A stretch of 64,000 nt of DNA from Skermanella rosea. Lineage in GTDB: Bacteria > Pseudomonadota > Alphaproteobacteria > Azospirillales > Azospirillaceae. The translations under genes were made by a program, and so were the position numbers. Under the pieces are notes generated by a model that did not search any database, was not told the origin of the DNA, and saw nothing but the letters and a program-made list of their open reading frames with translations. Where the stretch lies: positions 1,223,001 to 1,287,000 of the forward strand of contig NZ_CP086111.1 of assembly GCF_016806835.2 (NCBI RefSeq), given 5' to 3'. Positions 49,356-61,003 of this stretch are shown here, one piece after another. Positions within the stretch are counted from its first letter, which is position 1. Each line of letters begins with the position of its first letter.

Positions 49356-51434
49356 ATGTCACGCTCCACGCAGCTCGACCGGTATCGCAACATCGGCATC
49401 ATGGCTCACATCGATGCCGGTCGGACGACGACCACCGAGCGGATCCTCTACTACACCGGCCGGTCCGGGAAGCCCGCGGAAACCACCGCGGCTTCCGGCG
49501 CCGATGCCGCGTGGGCGGGTGAGGACGAGGAGCGGGGCATCACGATCACGTCGGCGGCGACCACCTGCTTCTGGAACGGCCACCGCATCAACATCATCGA
49601 CACGCCGAGCCATGTCGACCTTCCGGTCGAGGTGGAGCGGACGCTGAGGGTGATCGACGGCGCGCTGGCGGTGTTCGACGCCGCGGTCGGGATCGAGCCG
49701 CAGTCCGAGGCAGCCTGGCGGCGAGCGGACCAGCACCGCGTGCCGAGGCTGTGCTTCGTCAACAAGATGGACCGGCCGGGCGCGGACTTCTTCCGCACCA
49801 TCGGCATGCTGGCCGATCGGGTCGGCGCGACCCCGCTGCTCCTGCAGCTGCCCATCGGCGGCGGCGACGGCTTCAGGGGCGTCGTCGACCTGCTGGGCGA
49901 GCGCGCGCTGGTGTGGCAGGACGACGGGCTGGGCGCCTCGTTCCAGGAGACCGGGATCCCGGCCGACCTGGAAGCGCAGGTCGCCGAGTACCGCGCCAAG
50001 CTGGTCGAGGCCGCGGTCCAGGTCGATACCGAGGCGGCCGAGGCGTTCCTGGCCGGGACCGTCCCGGACGTGGCGGCGCTGAAGGCGCTGATCCGCCGGG
50101 GCACCTGCGCGGCGGAGTTCGTGCCGGTGCTGTGCGGCTCGGCCTTCCGCAACAAGGGTATCCAGCCGGTCCTGGATGCTATCGTCGATTACCTGCCGTC
50201 CCCGGCGGACATCGGCGGCATCCGGGGCACGGAAGGCGAGGGGCGCGACGAGGCGGTCCGTCCGGCGGACGACGCCGCGCCGTTCTCCGCCCTGGTCTTC
50301 AAGGTCATGTCGGACCCGGTCGCGGGCTCTCTGGCCTTCGCCCGTGTCTATTCCGGCACCCAGGCGGTAGGCGGGACGGTACTGAACCCGCTGAAGGGCG
50401 AGCGGGAGAAGATCGGCCGGATGCTGCAGATGCAGGCCACCGCGCGCGAGGATGTGAAGCAGGCCATCGCCGGCGACATCATCGCCTTCGCCGGCCTGAA
50501 GCATACCGCCACGGGCGATACGCTGTGCGACCCGTCGCACCCGATCGTGCTGGAGCGGACCGAGTTTCCCGAGCCCCTGATCGAGGTCACCGTGGAGCCT
50601 CGGACCGGGGCGGACGCGGAGAAGATGGCCGCCGCCCTGCGGCGCATGGCGCAGGAGGATCCCTCCTTCGCCGTCGCCGCGGACAAGGAGCCGGGCCGGA
50701 CCGTCCTCCGGGGCGCCGGCGAGCTCCAATTGGAGATCCTGGCCGACCGCCTGAAGCGCGAATTCAAGGTCGATGCCAAGGTGGGCGGCCCACGGGTGGC
50801 CTACCGCGAGACCGTCTCGCAGCGGGCCGAGGTGGACCATACCCACCGCAAGCAGGTCGGGGGCGCCAGCCAGTTCGCCCGCGTGCGGCTGGCGGTCGAG
50901 CCGGCCGCTTCGGCGAGCGGCGTCCGTTTCGAGAGCAGGGTGGCTTTCGCCGTCCTGCCGAAGGAATTCGTCCAGGCCGTCGAGAAGGGCGTCGAGGCGG
51001 CCGGGAACGCGGGAGTCGTCGCCGGCTTCCCGGTGACCGACGTGGCGGTAAGCCTGCTGGACGGTGCGCGCCATGACATCGACAGCTCCGCGCTGGCGTT
51101 CGAACTGGCCGGCGCCGCGGCGTTCCGCGACGCGCTGGGCAAGGCGGGGCCGGTGCTGCTGGAACCGGTCATGAGCGTCGACATCGTCACTCCGGCGGAT
51201 TTCGCCGGCGGCGTGATCGGCGACCTGAGAAGCCGTCGCGGACGGATCGAGCAGGTGGACCAGCGCGGGGACGCGGCGGCGGTGACCGCCCTGGTTCCGC
51301 TTGCAAACCTGTTCGGATACGCCAATATCCTGCGGTCCATCAGCCAGGGCCGCGCGCATCATACGATGCAATTCGACCACTACGAACCGGTGCCGCAGGC
51401 CATCGCCGATGAGGTCCGCGCCAGGGTGGCGTAA
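49356..51434 (+). CDS. Divergent elongation factor G-like protein in the fusA position
   Basis: The 692-residue protein aligns with EF-G from end to end (G domain, then domains II-V, ending FDHYEPVPQAIADEVRA). Key residues differ. The P-loop is HIDAGRTTTT, with R23 for the usual Lys. The G3 motif is DTPSH, with S85 for Gly. GMGELHLEI is GAGELQLEI. The region between P-loop and switch I is TTAASGADAAW instead of the usual HDGAATMDWM-like stretch. NKMDR and ERGITITSAATT are retained. No good ribosome site precedes the ATG, unlike its neighbours. It sits between rpsG and tuf, where fusA normally lies. The frame is clean and codon use is similar, so it is under selection. It may be a GTPase-impaired paralogue; a canonical fusA should exist elsewhere. 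Confidence 0.85.
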   Translation: MSRSTQLDRYRNIGIMAHIDAGRTTTTERILYYTGRSGKPAETTAASGADAAWAGEDEERGITITSAATTCFWNGHRINIIDTPSHVDLPVEVERTLRVIDGALAVFDAAVGIEPQSEAAWRRADQHRVPRLCFVNKMDRPGADFFRTIGMLADRVGATPLLLQLPIGGGDGFRGVVDLLGERALVWQDDGLGASFQETGIPADLEAQVAEYRAKLVEAAVQVDTEAAEAFLAGTVPDVAALKALIRRGTCAAEFVPVLCGSAFRNKGIQPVLDAIVDYLPSPADIGGIRGTEGEGRDEAVRPADDAAPFSALVFKVMSDPVAGSLAFARVYSGTQAVGGTVLNPLKGEREKIGRMLQMQATAREDVKQAIAGDIIAFAGLKHTATGDTLCDPSHPIVLERTEFPEPLIEVTVEPRTGADAEKMAAALRRMAQEDPSFAVAADKEPGRTVLRGAGELQLEILADRLKREFKVDAKVGGPRVAYRETVSQRAEVDHTHRKQVGGASQFARVRLAVEPAASASGVRFESRVAFAVLPKEFVQAVEKGVEAAGNAGVVAGFPVTDVAVSLLDGARHDIDSSALAFELAGAAAFRDALGKAGPVLLEPVMSVDIVTPADFAGGVIGDLRSRRGRIEQVDQRGDAAAVTALVPLANLFGYANILRSISQGRAHHTMQFDHYEPVPQAIADEVRARVA

Positions 51435-51486
51435 GGCTCTCGAGTGAACTGCCGGTGACTAAGATAGATTATGGAGACTGAGGACC

Positions 51487-52677
<1,191 letters not shown>

Positions 52678-52737
52678 ATCGGTTCGGGTTCGCTGTGGGG
52701 TTGGTCCCCACGGGCGCAACGAGTTAGCCGACGAAGA

Positions 52738-52761
52738 GGGGCCGCTCCCCGGAGCGGCCCC
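52738..52761 (+). terminator. Hairpin between tuf and rpsJ
   Basis: A perfect 11-bp GC stem GGGGCCGCTCC / GGAGCGGCCCC with a 2-base loop has only TT after it. It may be a weak terminator or a processing site separating the str and S10 parts, so some readthrough is likely. Confidence 0.5.
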
Positions 52762-52792
52762 TTCAGCGGCAGAGAAACGGGTTTTGAAGACG

Positions 52793-53101
<309 letters not shown>

Positions 53102-53173
53102 GTACAAGTGCTTCAAGAATAGGGGTAAGGGACCTCTCCCCCTGAGGATGTCCCTAGTAAGGAGAAGTAAACC

Positions 53174-53920
53174 ATGCGATCCGGTTTGATCGCGCAGAAA
53201 CTCGGCATGACCCGCGTCTTCACGGACGAGGGCGAACATGTGCCGGTCACTGTGCTGAAGGTCGACAACTGCCAGGTTGTCGCCGTGCGCACCGAGGAGA
53301 CCGACGGCTACACCGCCGTCCAGCTCGGCGCCGGTACCGCCAAGGTCAAGAACGTCACGAAGCCCCAGCGCGGCCACTTCGCCAAGGCGAAGGTGGAGCC
53401 CAAGCGCAAGGTGGTGGAGTTCCGCGTGGATGCCGACGCCCTGATCGAGGTCGGCGCCGAGATTTCGGCTGCCCACTTCATCCCGGGCCAGCTCGTGGAC
53501 GTCACCGGGACGACGATCGGCAAGGGCTTCGCCGGCGGCATGAAGCGGTGGAACTTCGGCGGTCTGCGCGCGACCCACGGCGTGTCGGTGTCGCACCGTT
53601 CGCATGGTTCGACCGGTAACCGCCAGGACCCCGGCCGCACCTTCAAGAACAAGAAGATGGCCGGTCACCTCGGCTCCGAGCGCGTGACCACCCAGAACCT
53701 GAAGATCGTCCAGGTCGACGAAGACCGCGGCCTGATCCTGGTCAAGGGCGCCGTCCCGGGTTCCGAGGGCGGCTGGGTGCTCGTCCGCGATGCCGTCAAG
53801 CGCAAGGCTCCGGAAGGCCTGCCGTTCCCGGCCGCCCTTCGCGTCCGGACCGATGGCGCCGCCGCCGCTCCCGCACCCGAGGCCCCTGCCGCCGAGACCG
53901 GCGCCGAGCCGACGGAGTGA
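53174..53920 (+). CDS. rplC: 50S ribosomal protein L3
   Basis: The 248-residue protein starts [16 protein letters not shown] and has the core [21 protein letters not shown] near the peptidyl-transferase side. An Ala/Pro/Glu-rich tail of about 25 residues extends it beyond the usual 210-220. AAGGAGAAG precedes the ATG. The next gene starts at about its stop. Confidence 0.98.
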   Translation: MRSGLIAQKLGMTRVFTDEGEHVPVTVLKVDNCQVVAVRTEETDGYTAVQLGAGTAKVKNVTKPQRGHFAKAKVEPKRKVVEFRVDADALIEVGAEISAAHFIPGQLVDVTGTTIGKGFAGGMKRWNFGGLRATHGVSVSHRSHGSTGNRQDPGRTFKNKKMAGHLGSERVTTQNLKIVQVDEDRGLILVKGAVPGSEGGWVLVRDAVKRKAPEGLPFPAALRVRTDGAAAAPAPEAPAAETGAEPTE

Positions 53921-53925
53921 ATGAC

Positions 53926-54546
53926 ATGAAGACGACCGTCAAGAATCTGAACAACGAAGAGGTCGGCGAGATCGATCTCGACGAGGCGGTGTTCGGCGTT
54001 CCGCTGCGTACCGATCTCCTGTCCCGCATGGTCAACTACCAGCTCGCCAAGCGGCGGTCCGGTAACCACAAGGCCAAGGGCATTTCCGAGATCAGCGGCA
54101 CGACCAAGAAGCCGCATCGCCAGAAGGGCACCGGCCGCGCCCGCCAGGGCTCGCTGCGGTCCCCGCAGTTCCGCGGCGGCGCCGCGATCTTCGGTCCGGT
54201 CGTGCGCAGCCATGCCCACGACTTGAACAAGAAGGTCCGCAAGCTGGCCCTGAAGACCGCGCTGTCGACCAAGCTGGCCGAAGGCAAGCTGGTGGTCCTG
54301 GAAGCCGCCACGGCCGACAGCCACAAGACCAGGGAGATGGTCCAGCGCTTCAAGCAGCTCGGCCTGACCTCGGCGCTGATCATCGACGGCGCCAACCTGG
54401 ATGAGAACTTCGTGCGTGCGTCGAGGAATGTTCCGTTGATCGACGTGCTGCCGGAGCAGGGTGCCAATGTCTACGACATCCTGCGCCGCGACACGCTGGT
54501 TCTGACGCGCAACGCTGTCGAGCAGCTGGAGGCTCGTCTGAAATGA
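53926..54546 (+). CDS. rplD: 50S ribosomal protein L4
   Basis: The 206-residue L4 has the tunnel loop [25 protein letters not shown] and ends VEQLEARLK. It lines the exit tunnel; in enterobacteria L4 also autoregulates the S10 operon, but whether that holds here is unknown. The ATG at 53926 is chosen; a GTG at 53917 overlaps the rplC stop. Confidence 0.97.
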   Translation: MKTTVKNLNNEEVGEIDLDEAVFGVPLRTDLLSRMVNYQLAKRRSGNHKAKGISEISGTTKKPHRQKGTGRARQGSLRSPQFRGGAAIFGPVVRSHAHDLNKKVRKLALKTALSTKLAEGKLVVLEAATADSHKTREMVQRFKQLGLTSALIIDGANLDENFVRASRNVPLIDVLPEQGANVYDILRRDTLVLTRNAVEQLEARLK

Positions 54547-54860
54547 GCAAGATCTCGAAACCTTCGGTGAGCCAGGAGCGGATGTACGATCTGATCACCG
54601 CCCCCGTCATCACCGAGAAGTCGACGATGGGTTCCGAACACCGTCAGGTCACGTTCAAGGTTCCGATGGACGCGACCAAGCCGGAGATCAAGGCTGCGGT
54701 GGAAGGGCTGTTCAAGGTCAAGGTGACGGCGGTCAACACGCTGATCACCAAGGGCAAGACCAAGCGCTTCAAGGGTATCTTGGGCCGTCGTTCGGACTTC
54801 AAGAAAGCGGTCGTGACCCTGGCCGAAGGCCACACGATCGACGTTACCACTGGCGTCTAA
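54543..54860 (+). CDS. rplW: 50S ribosomal protein L23
   Basis: The 105-residue L23 ([31 protein letters not shown]) overlaps rplD by 4 bp (ATGA), so translation is coupled. L23 sits at the tunnel exit and docks trigger factor and SRP. Confidence 0.98.
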   Translation: MSKISKPSVSQERMYDLITAPVITEKSTMGSEHRQVTFKVPMDATKPEIKAAVEGLFKVKVTAVNTLITKGKTKRFKGILGRRSDFKKAVVTLAEGHTIDVTTGV

Positions 54861-54874
54861 GGCTGAACTGACCG

Positions 54875-55702
54875 ATGGCACTCAAGAACTTCCGGCCCAT
54901 CACGCCGTCGCTCCGCCAGCTCGTGCTGGTGGACCGTTCGGAGCTGTGGAAGGGCAAGCCGGTCAAGTCCCTCACCGAGGGCCTGACCAAGAGCGGCGGC
55001 CGCAACAACACCGGCCGCATCACCGCGCGTCGGATTGGCGGCGGCCACAAGCGCCGCTACCGCCTGGTCGACTTCAAGCGGCGCAAGTTCGATCAGCCGG
55101 CCGTCGTCGAGCGGCTGGAGTATGATCCGAACCGCACCGCGTTCATCGCGCTGGTCCGCTACGAGGACGGCGAGCTGGCCTACATCCTGGCGCCGCAGCG
55201 TCTGAAGGTGGGTGACAGCATCGTCTCCGGCGAGCGCGTGGACGTGAAGCCGGGCAACGCGATGCCGTTGAAGAACATCCCGGTGGGCACGATCGTCCAC
55301 AATGTGGAGCTGAAGGCGGGCAAGGGCGGCCAGCTGGCCCGTTCGGCCGGCACCTACGTCCAGCTCGTCGGCCGCGACCAGGGCTACGCCCAGCTGAAGC
55401 TGGCGTCGGGCGAGCTGCGCATCGTGCGCGGCGAATGCCTCGCCACGATCGGCGCGGTGTCCAACCCGGACCAGTCCAACATCAACCTGGGCAAGGCCGG
55501 CCGCAATCGCTGGCTGGGCAAGCGCCCGGCGGTCCGTGGCGTCGCCATGAACCCGATCGACCACCCGCACGGCGGTGGCGAAGGCCGGACCTCCGGCGGT
55601 CGCCATCCGGTGACCCCGTGGGGCAAGCCGACCAAGGGCAAGAAGACGCGGAACAACAAGAAGACGGACGGCCAGATCCTGCGCCGCCGTCATGCGAAGT
55701 AA
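54875..55702 (+). CDS. rplB: 50S ribosomal protein L2
   Basis: L2 of 275 residues: [18 protein letters not shown], then [15 protein letters not shown] and, near the C-terminus, [20 protein letters not shown], with the conserved His. It supports the peptidyl-transferase centre. Confidence 0.99.
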   Translation: MALKNFRPITPSLRQLVLVDRSELWKGKPVKSLTEGLTKSGGRNNTGRITARRIGGGHKRRYRLVDFKRRKFDQPAVVERLEYDPNRTAFIALVRYEDGELAYILAPQRLKVGDSIVSGERVDVKPGNAMPLKNIPVGTIVHNVELKAGKGGQLARSAGTYVQLVGRDQGYAQLKLASGELRIVRGECLATIGAVSNPDQSNINLGKAGRNRWLGKRPAVRGVAMNPIDHPHGGGEGRTSGGRHPVTPWGKPTKGKKTRNNKKTDGQILRRRHAK

Positions 55703-55714
55703 AGGAGTTACGTC

Positions 55715-55993
55715 GTGGCGCGCAGCGTCTGGAAGGGGCCGTTCATCGACGGCTACCTGCTGAAGAAAGCCGATAAGGCGCGGGCAAGCGGGCGTAACGA
55801 GATCATCAAGATCTGGTCGCGTCGCTCCACCATCCTGCCCCAGTTCGTCGGTTTGACCTTCGGCGTTCACAATGGTCAGAAGTTCCTGCCCGTCCTGGTG
55901 ACCGAGAACATGATCGGCCACAAGTTCGGCGAGTTCTCTCCGACCCGGACCTATTACGGCCACGCGGCCGATAAGAAGTCGAAGAGGAAGTAG
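55715..55993 (+). CDS. rpsS: 30S ribosomal protein S19
   Basis: S19 of 92 residues: [18 protein letters not shown] to [19 protein letters not shown]. The start is GTG at 55715 with AAAGGAG upstream (ends about 55707); no ATG fits. rplV starts 2 bp after its stop. Confidence 0.98.
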   Translation: MARSVWKGPFIDGYLLKKADKARASGRNEIIKIWSRRSTILPQFVGLTFGVHNGQKFLPVLVTENMIGHKFGEFSPTRTYYGHAADKKSKRK

Positions 55994-55995
55994 CC

Positions 55996-56385
55996 ATGGG
56001 CAAGGCAGCGAATGCGCCTCGCATCGCCGAGAACGAGGCGATGGCGTTCGGCAAGATGATCCGTTCCTCGGCCCGCAAGCTCAACCTCGTCGCCGAGCTG
56101 ATCCGCGGCAAGAGCGCGCAGGCGGCCGTGGCCGACCTGACCTTCTCCAAGCGGCGGGTCGCCGACGAGGTCAAGAAGGTCCTGCAGTCGGCGATCGCCA
56201 ACGCGGAGAACAACCACCAGCTCGACGTGGACCGCCTCTACGTGGCCCAGGCCACCGTCGGCCGCGCGCTGGTGATGAAGCGGTTCCACGCCCGGGCCCG
56301 CGGTCGCGGCGCCCGGATCGAGAAGCCGTTCAGCAATCTGACCGTGATCGTGCGCGAGCGCGAAGAAGCGGTGGAGGCCGAGTAA
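55996..56385 (+). CDS. rplV: 50S ribosomal protein L22
   Basis: The 129-residue L22 has [15 protein letters not shown] and the tunnel hairpin [20 protein letters not shown]. The first 15 residues are slightly extended. rpsC begins 1 bp after its stop. Confidence 0.98.
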   Translation: MGKAANAPRIAENEAMAFGKMIRSSARKLNLVAELIRGKSAQAAVADLTFSKRRVADEVKKVLQSAIANAENNHQLDVDRLYVAQATVGRALVMKRFHARARGRGARIEKPFSNLTVIVREREEAVEAE

Positions 56386-56386
56386 C

Positions 56387-57142
56387 ATGGGTCAGAAGAT
56401 CAATCCCGTCGGGCTCAGGCTCGGCATCAACCGCACTTGGGATAGCCGCTGGTATGCGGATCGGGACTACGCCGACCTGTTGCATAGCGACCTGAAGCTG
56501 CGTAGTTTCCTCCAGGGCCGGCTTCAGCAGGCCGGGGTGTCCCGCGTGGTGATCGAGCGGCCTGCGAAAAAGGCCCGCGTGACCATCCATTCGGCGCGCC
56601 CGGGGGTTGTTATCGGCAAGAAGGGTGCCGATATCGAGAAGCTTCGCGGCGAGCTGGCGAAGATGACCGGTTCGGACGTCAACTTGAACATCGTCGAGAT
56701 CCGCAAGCCGGAGATCGACGCCAAGCTGATCGCCGAAAACATCTCCAACCAGCTGGAGCGCCGCGTGGCTTTCCGCCGCGCCATGAAGCGTGCCGTGCAG
56801 TCCGCGATGCGCCTGGGAGCCCAGGGCATCCGGATCAACTGCTCCGGCCGCCTCGGCGGTGCGGAGATCGCGCGCATGGAGTGGTATCGCGAAGGTCGCG
56901 TGCCGCTGCACACGTTGCGTGCCGATGTGGACTACGGTGTCGCCACCGCGAAGACCACGTACGGTACCTGCGGCGTGAAGGTCTGGGTGTTCAAGGGCGA
57001 AATCCTTGCGCACGATCCGATGGCGCAGGACAAGCGCGCCAGTGAACAACAGGCCGGTCCCAGCGGACGGCCCGAACGCGGCGAACGCGGCGACCACCAC
57101 CGGGGTGATCGCGGCGATCGTGGCGATCGCGGCGACCGCTGA
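56387..57142 (+). CDS. rpsC: 30S ribosomal protein S3 with RGD-repeat tail
   Basis: The 251-residue S3 has a KH domain ([19 protein letters not shown]) and the C-terminal core ([20 protein letters not shown]). The last 30 residues are a low-complexity tail ending [15 protein letters not shown]3 forms the mRNA entry helicase of the 30S. Longer than E. coli S3 (233) because of the tail. Confidence 0.98.
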   Translation: MGQKINPVGLRLGINRTWDSRWYADRDYADLLHSDLKLRSFLQGRLQQAGVSRVVIERPAKKARVTIHSARPGVVIGKKGADIEKLRGELAKMTGSDVNLNIVEIRKPEIDAKLIAENISNQLERRVAFRRAMKRAVQSAMRLGAQGIRINCSGRLGGAEIARMEWYREGRVPLHTLRADVDYGVATAKTTYGTCGVKVWVFKGEILAHDPMAQDKRASEQQAGPSGRPERGERGDHHRGDRGDRGDRGDR

Positions 57143-57172
57143 ACGGCAGGATACTAGTAGAGGGCACATGCC

Positions 57173-57598
57173 ATGCTAAGTCCTAAGCGTACGAAGTACC
57201 GCAAGGCACACAAGGGCCGCATCCACGGCACCGCCAAGGGCGGGACTCAGCTCAACTTCGGCGCCTATGGCCTGAAGGCGATCGAGCCGGCGCGCATCAC
57301 CGCGCGCCAGATCGAGGCGGCCCGCCGCGCGATCACCCGTCACATGAAGCGTCAGGGCCGCGTCTGGATCCGGATCTTCCCGGACGTTCCGGTCTCGACC
57401 AAGCCGGCCGAAGTCCGCATGGGCTCGGGCAAGGGCTCGCCCGAGTTCTGGGCGGCCCGCGTCCATCCCGGCCGCATCATGTTCGAACTGGACGGCGTCC
57501 CCGGCGACCTGGCCAAGCGGGCTTTCGAACTCGCCGCCGCCAAGCTGCCGATCAAGACCCGGTTCATCACCCGCCTGGGCGAGGAGTTGGATCAATGA
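57173..57598 (+). CDS. rplP: 50S ribosomal protein L16
   Basis: L16 of 141 residues: [19 protein letters not shown] to [13 protein letters not shown], with [18 protein letters not shown]. It sits next to the A site. Its stop overlaps the rpmC start by 4 bp. Confidence 0.99.
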   Translation: MLSPKRTKYRKAHKGRIHGTAKGGTQLNFGAYGLKAIEPARITARQIEAARRAITRHMKRQGRVWIRIFPDVPVSTKPAEVRMGSGKGSPEFWAARVHPGRIMFELDGVPGDLAKRAFELAAAKLPIKTRFITRLGEELDQ

Positions 57599-57798
57599 CG
57601 AAGCCGACCGATCTGCGCGCCAAGACCGCCGACGAGTTGAACGACCAGCTCCTGACCCTGAAGAAGGAGCAGTTCAACCTGCGCTTCCGCCGGGCCTCGG
57701 GCCAGCTCGAGAACACCGCGCGCGTCGGCCAGGTGCGCCGCGACATCGCGCGCATCAAGACCATTCTGGGCGAGCGCGTGCGCTCGTCCGCGTCGTAG
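57595..57798 (+). CDS. rpmC: 50S ribosomal protein L29
   Basis: The 67-residue L29 has [22 protein letters not shown] and [12 protein letters not shown]. It lies at the tunnel exit near L23. It starts with ATG overlapping the rplP stop. Confidence 0.98.
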   Translation: MTKPTDLRAKTADELNDQLLTLKKEQFNLRFRRASGQLENTARVGQVRRDIARIKTILGERVRSSAS

Positions 57799-57808
57799 GA
57801 GTTTACCC

Positions 57809-58075
57809 ATGCCCCGGCGTGTTTTGCAGGGCACGGTCGTCAGCGACAAGGGCGATAAGACGATTATCGTCCTCGTCGAGCGCCGCGTGATGCATCCCGT
57901 GTACAAGAAGTTCATCCGGCAGTCGAAGCGTTACGCTGCCCATGACGAGGCCAACCAGTTCAAGACGGGCGACCAGGTCTTCATCGAGGAATGCCGCCCG
58001 ATCTCGAAGCGCAAGCGCTGGATGGTCCTTACCGACGCCGCAGCAGCGGCAGCCGCCGGCGCCTCCGCCGGCTGA
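57809..58075 (+). CDS. rpsQ: 30S ribosomal protein S17
   Basis: The 88-residue S17 has [18 protein letters not shown] and [12 protein letters not shown]. The C-terminus carries an Ala-rich tail of about 13 residues. GGAG lies close to the ATG. It binds helix 11 of 16S rRNA. Confidence 0.98.
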   Translation: MPRRVLQGTVVSDKGDKTIIVLVERRVMHPVYKKFIRQSKRYAAHDEANQFKTGDQVFIEECRPISKRKRWMVLTDAAAAAAAGASAG

Positions 58076-58092
58076 TTGAAGAGGTCTGACAT

Positions 58093-58461
58093 ATGATCCA
58101 GATGCAAACCAACCTGGAGGTCGCCGACAACAGCGGCGCGCGCCGGGTGCAGTGCATCAAGGTGCTTGGCGGGTCCAAGCGCAAGGTGGCCGCCGTGGGC
58201 GACGTGATCGTCGTCTCGGTCAAGGAGGCCATCCCGCGCGGACGCGTCAAGAAGGGTGATGTGCACCGTGCGGTCATCGTCCGCACGTCCAAGGAGATCC
58301 GGCGCACCGACGGCAGCTCCATCCGCTTCGACCGCAACGCCGCCGTGCTGATCAACAAGCAGGGCGAGCCCATCGGGACCCGTATCTTCGGACCGGTGAC
58401 CCGCGAGCTGCGCGGCAAGAAGTTCATGAAGATCATCTCGCTCGCGCCGGAGGTGCTGTGA
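58093..58461 (+). CDS. rplN: 50S ribosomal protein L14
   Basis: The 122-residue L14 starts [21 protein letters not shown] and ends [12 protein letters not shown]. It contacts 16S rRNA in an intersubunit bridge. Its stop overlaps the rplX ATG (TGATG). Confidence 0.99.
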   Translation: MIQMQTNLEVADNSGARRVQCIKVLGGSKRKVAAVGDVIVVSVKEAIPRGRVKKGDVHRAVIVRTSKEIRRTDGSSIRFDRNAAVLINKQGEPIGTRIFGPVTRELRGKKFMKIISLAPEVL

Positions 58462-58781
58462 TGTCCGCAGCCAAGATCAGGAAGAAGGACAAGGTCGTCG
58501 TCATCGCCGGCAAGGACAAGGGTAAGACCGGCGAGGTGATCGAGGTCCTTCCCAAGGAGAACCGGGTCAAGGTGCGCGGCGTGAACATCGTCAAGAAGCA
58601 CCAGCGCCAGACCCAGACGTCTGCCGGCGGCATCCTGGAGATCGAGGCGTTCATCCACGTCTCCAACGTCGCCCATGTCGACCCCAAAGACAACAAGCCG
58701 ACCCGCGTGGGGTTCAAAACCCTCGAGGATGGCCGCAAGGTGCGCGTCGCCAAGCGGTCCGGCGAAGTCATCGATCTGTGA
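58461..58781 (+). CDS. rplX: 50S ribosomal protein L24
   Basis: L24 of 106 residues: [20 protein letters not shown], with the KOW motif, to KRSGEVIDL. It initiates 50S assembly. It overlaps rplN by 1 bp and rplE by 4 bp. Confidence 0.98.
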   Translation: MSAAKIRKKDKVVVIAGKDKGKTGEVIEVLPKENRVKVRGVNIVKKHQRQTQTSAGGILEIEAFIHVSNVAHVDPKDNKPTRVGFKTLEDGRKVRVAKRSGEVIDL

Positions 58782-59332
58782 GCGCCACCATGACGACCAG
58801 GCTGAAGAAGCAATACGACGACGTCGTACGCCCGAAGTTGAAGGCTGAGTTCAACTACGCCAACGACATGGAAGTTCCGCGGATCGAGAAGATCGTCATC
58901 AACATGGGTGTTGGCGAGGCGACCTCCGACGGCAAGAAAGTCAATTCGGCCGTGGCCGAACTGACTGCAATCGCTGGCCAGCGGCCGGTGGTGACCAAGG
59001 CCCGCAAGTCGATCGCTCAGTTCAAGCTGCGTGAAGGCATGTCGATCGGCTGCAAGGTGACCCTGCGTCGCGAGCGCATGTACGAGTTCCTCGACCGTCT
59101 GGTGACGGTTGCCCTGCCGCGTGTCCGCGACTTCCGCGGCGTGCCGGGCAACAGCTTCGACGGCCGCGGCAACTACGCCATGGGCTTGAAAGAGCAGATC
59201 ATCTTCCCGGAAATCGATTACGACAAGATCGACGAGATCCGGGGCATGGACATCATCATCGTGACGACTGCGAAGACCGACAAGGAGGCCAAGGCGCTCC
59301 TCAAGGGCTTCGACATGCCGTTCGTCAGCTGA
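58778..59332 (+). CDS. rplE: 50S ribosomal protein L5
   Basis: The 184-residue L5 has [16 protein letters not shown] and [25 protein letters not shown]. It binds 5S rRNA. The start is GTG at 58778 overlapping the rplX stop, or ATG at 58790, which loses only four residues. Confidence 0.98.
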   Translation: MSATMTTRLKKQYDDVVRPKLKAEFNYANDMEVPRIEKIVINMGVGEATSDGKKVNSAVAELTAIAGQRPVVTKARKSIAQFKLREGMSIGCKVTLRRERMYEFLDRLVTVALPRVRDFRGVPGNSFDGRGNYAMGLKEQIIFPEIDYDKIDEIRGMDIIIVTTAKTDKEAKALLKGFDMPFVS

Positions 59333-59351
59333 GCGGCAGGAGGTTACAGCC

Positions 59352-59657
59352 ATGGCCAAGACGAGTGCCATCCAGAAGAACAAGCGCCGTGAGCGCATGG
59401 TCAAGCAGTTCGCCAACAAGCGCGCGGCGCTGAAGGCGATCGCCAAGGACCCCGCTCTGACGCCCGAAGAGCAGTTCGCCGCCCGCCTCAAGCTCGCGGA
59501 GATGCCGCGCAACTCGAGCCGGACCCGCGTCCGCAACCGCTGCGAGATGACCGGTCGTCCGCGCGCGTTCTATCGCAAGTTCAAGCTTTCGCGCATCACG
59601 CTCCGCGACCTGGCCTCCAACGGCCAGATCCCGGGCATGACGAAGTCGAGCTGGTAA
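59352..59657 (+). CDS. rpsN: 30S ribosomal protein S14 (zinc-free form)
   Basis: S14 of 101 residues: [20 protein letters not shown] to [15 protein letters not shown]. The length and absence of the CxxC pairs mark the zinc-independent form. GCAGGAGGTT precedes the ATG. Confidence 0.98.
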   Translation: MAKTSAIQKNKRRERMVKQFANKRAALKAIAKDPALTPEEQFAARLKLAEMPRNSSRTRVRNRCEMTGRPRAFYRKFKLSRITLRDLASNGQIPGMTKSSW

Positions 59658-59672
59658 GGGGGGATCGGAAAG

Positions 59673-60071
59673 ATGTCTTTGAGCGATCCTTTGGGCGATA
59701 TGCTGACCCGCATCCGCAACGGTCAGCGGGCTCACATGACCAGCGTCGACAGCCCGGCATCCAAGCTGCGGGCGAGCGTGCTGGAAGTTCTGAAGCGCGA
59801 GGGTTACATCCGCGGCTATTTCCAGGAGGAACTGCGCCCCGGTATCGCGCAGCTCCGGATCGAGCTGAAGTATCACGAGGGCGAGCCGGTCATTAAGACC
59901 ATCAGCCGCGTGTCCAAGCCCGGCCGTCGCGTCTACTCGAAGATCAAGGACCTGCCGCGCGTCTACAACGGTCTCGGGATCTCGATCCTGTCGACCCCGC
60001 GGGGCGTGATGTCCGACAACGAAGCCCGCGCCGCCAATGTCGGCGGTGAAGTGCTTTGCCGCGTGTTCTAA
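59673..60071 (+). CDS. rpsH: 30S ribosomal protein S8
   Basis: S8 of 132 residues: [17 protein letters not shown] to [11 protein letters not shown], with [15 protein letters not shown]. In E. coli S8 is the repressor of the spc operon; the same role here is inference. Confidence 0.99.
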   Translation: MSLSDPLGDMLTRIRNGQRAHMTSVDSPASKLRASVLEVLKREGYIRGYFQEELRPGIAQLRIELKYHEGEPVIKTISRVSKPGRRVYSKIKDLPRVYNGLGISILSTPRGVMSDNEARAANVGGEVLCRVF

Positions 60072-60080
60072 GAGGCAGCC

Positions 60081-60617
60081 ATGTCACGAATTGGTAAACA
60101 CCCCGTGCCGGTCCCGGCTGGCGTTGACGTCGCCGTCAACGGCCAGACCCTGACGGCCAAGGGCAAGCTGGGCCAGCTCAGCATGACCCTGATCGATGAC
60201 ATCGCGGCCTCGCTCGATGACGGCAAGGTCGTCGTCAAGCCGCGCCATGCGGACAGCAAGCGCGGCAAGATGATGTGGGCGACCTCGCGCACGCTCGTGG
60301 CCAACATGGTCAAGGGCGTCAGCGAGGGCTTCACGGTCAACCTCGAAATCAACGGCGTCGGCTATCGTGCCGCCGTGCAGGGCAGCGACCTGGTCCTCCA
60401 GCTCGGCTACTCGCACGACGTGACGTATCCGATCCCCGCCGGGATCACGATCAAGACCGAGCGTCCGACCGCGATCTCCGTTTCCGGGGCCGACCGCCAG
60501 AAGGTCGGCCAAGTCGCCGCAGAAATCCGTCAGTTCCGTAAGCCGGAGCCCTACAAGGGCAAGGGCATCAAGTACGCGACGGAGACTCTGCTGCGCAAGG
60601 AAGGCAAGAAGAAGTAG
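60081..60617 (+). CDS. rplF: 50S ribosomal protein L6
   Basis: L6 of 178 residues: [56 protein letters not shown] near the end. It lies near the GTPase centre contacted by EF-G and EF-Tu. Confidence 0.99.
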   Translation: MSRIGKHPVPVPAGVDVAVNGQTLTAKGKLGQLSMTLIDDIAASLDDGKVVVKPRHADSKRGKMMWATSRTLVANMVKGVSEGFTVNLEINGVGYRAAVQGSDLVLQLGYSHDVTYPIPAGITIKTERPTAISVSGADRQKVGQVAAEIRQFRKPEPYKGKGIKYATETLLRKEGKKK

Positions 60618-60628
60618 GGGCACGGCCG

Positions 60629-60991
60629 ATGAAAACGTCAAGGGAACTGAACGTACGCCGCAAGATGCGGGTGCGTACGCAGATCAGGAAGAAGGCGGGC
60701 GGCCGGCCCAGATTGTCGGTTTTCCGGTCCAGCAAGCATATCTACGTCCAGGTGATCGACGACAGCGAGGGCAAGACCCTGGCGTCCGCGTCGACCATCG
60801 ACAAGGATCTGCGCGAGCAGCTGAAGACCGGCGCCGACATCGAGGCCGCCAAGCTGGTCGGCAAGCTGATCGCCGAGCGGGCGACGGCTGCCGGCGTCAC
60901 GCAGGTGGTCTTCGACCGCGGCGGCTATCTCTTCCACGGGCGCGTCAAGGCGCTTGCCGACGCCGCGCGTGAAGCCGGCCTGTCGTTCTAA
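60629..60991 (+). CDS. rplR: 50S ribosomal protein L18
   Basis: The 120-residue L18 has [20 protein letters not shown] and [23 protein letters not shown]. It binds 5S rRNA with L5. Confidence 0.99.
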   Translation: MKTSRELNVRRKMRVRTQIRKKAGGRPRLSVFRSSKHIYVQVIDDSEGKTLASASTIDKDLREQLKTGADIEAAKLVGKLIAERATAAGVTQVVFDRGGYLFHGRVKALADAAREAGLSF

Positions 60992-61003
60992 GGGGACCCG
61001 AAT

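Noticed and set aside
49356-51434. EF-G-like gene as a pseudogene
   Set aside because: The frame is unbroken for 692 codons, all five domains are present and the unchanged motifs would not survive neutral decay.
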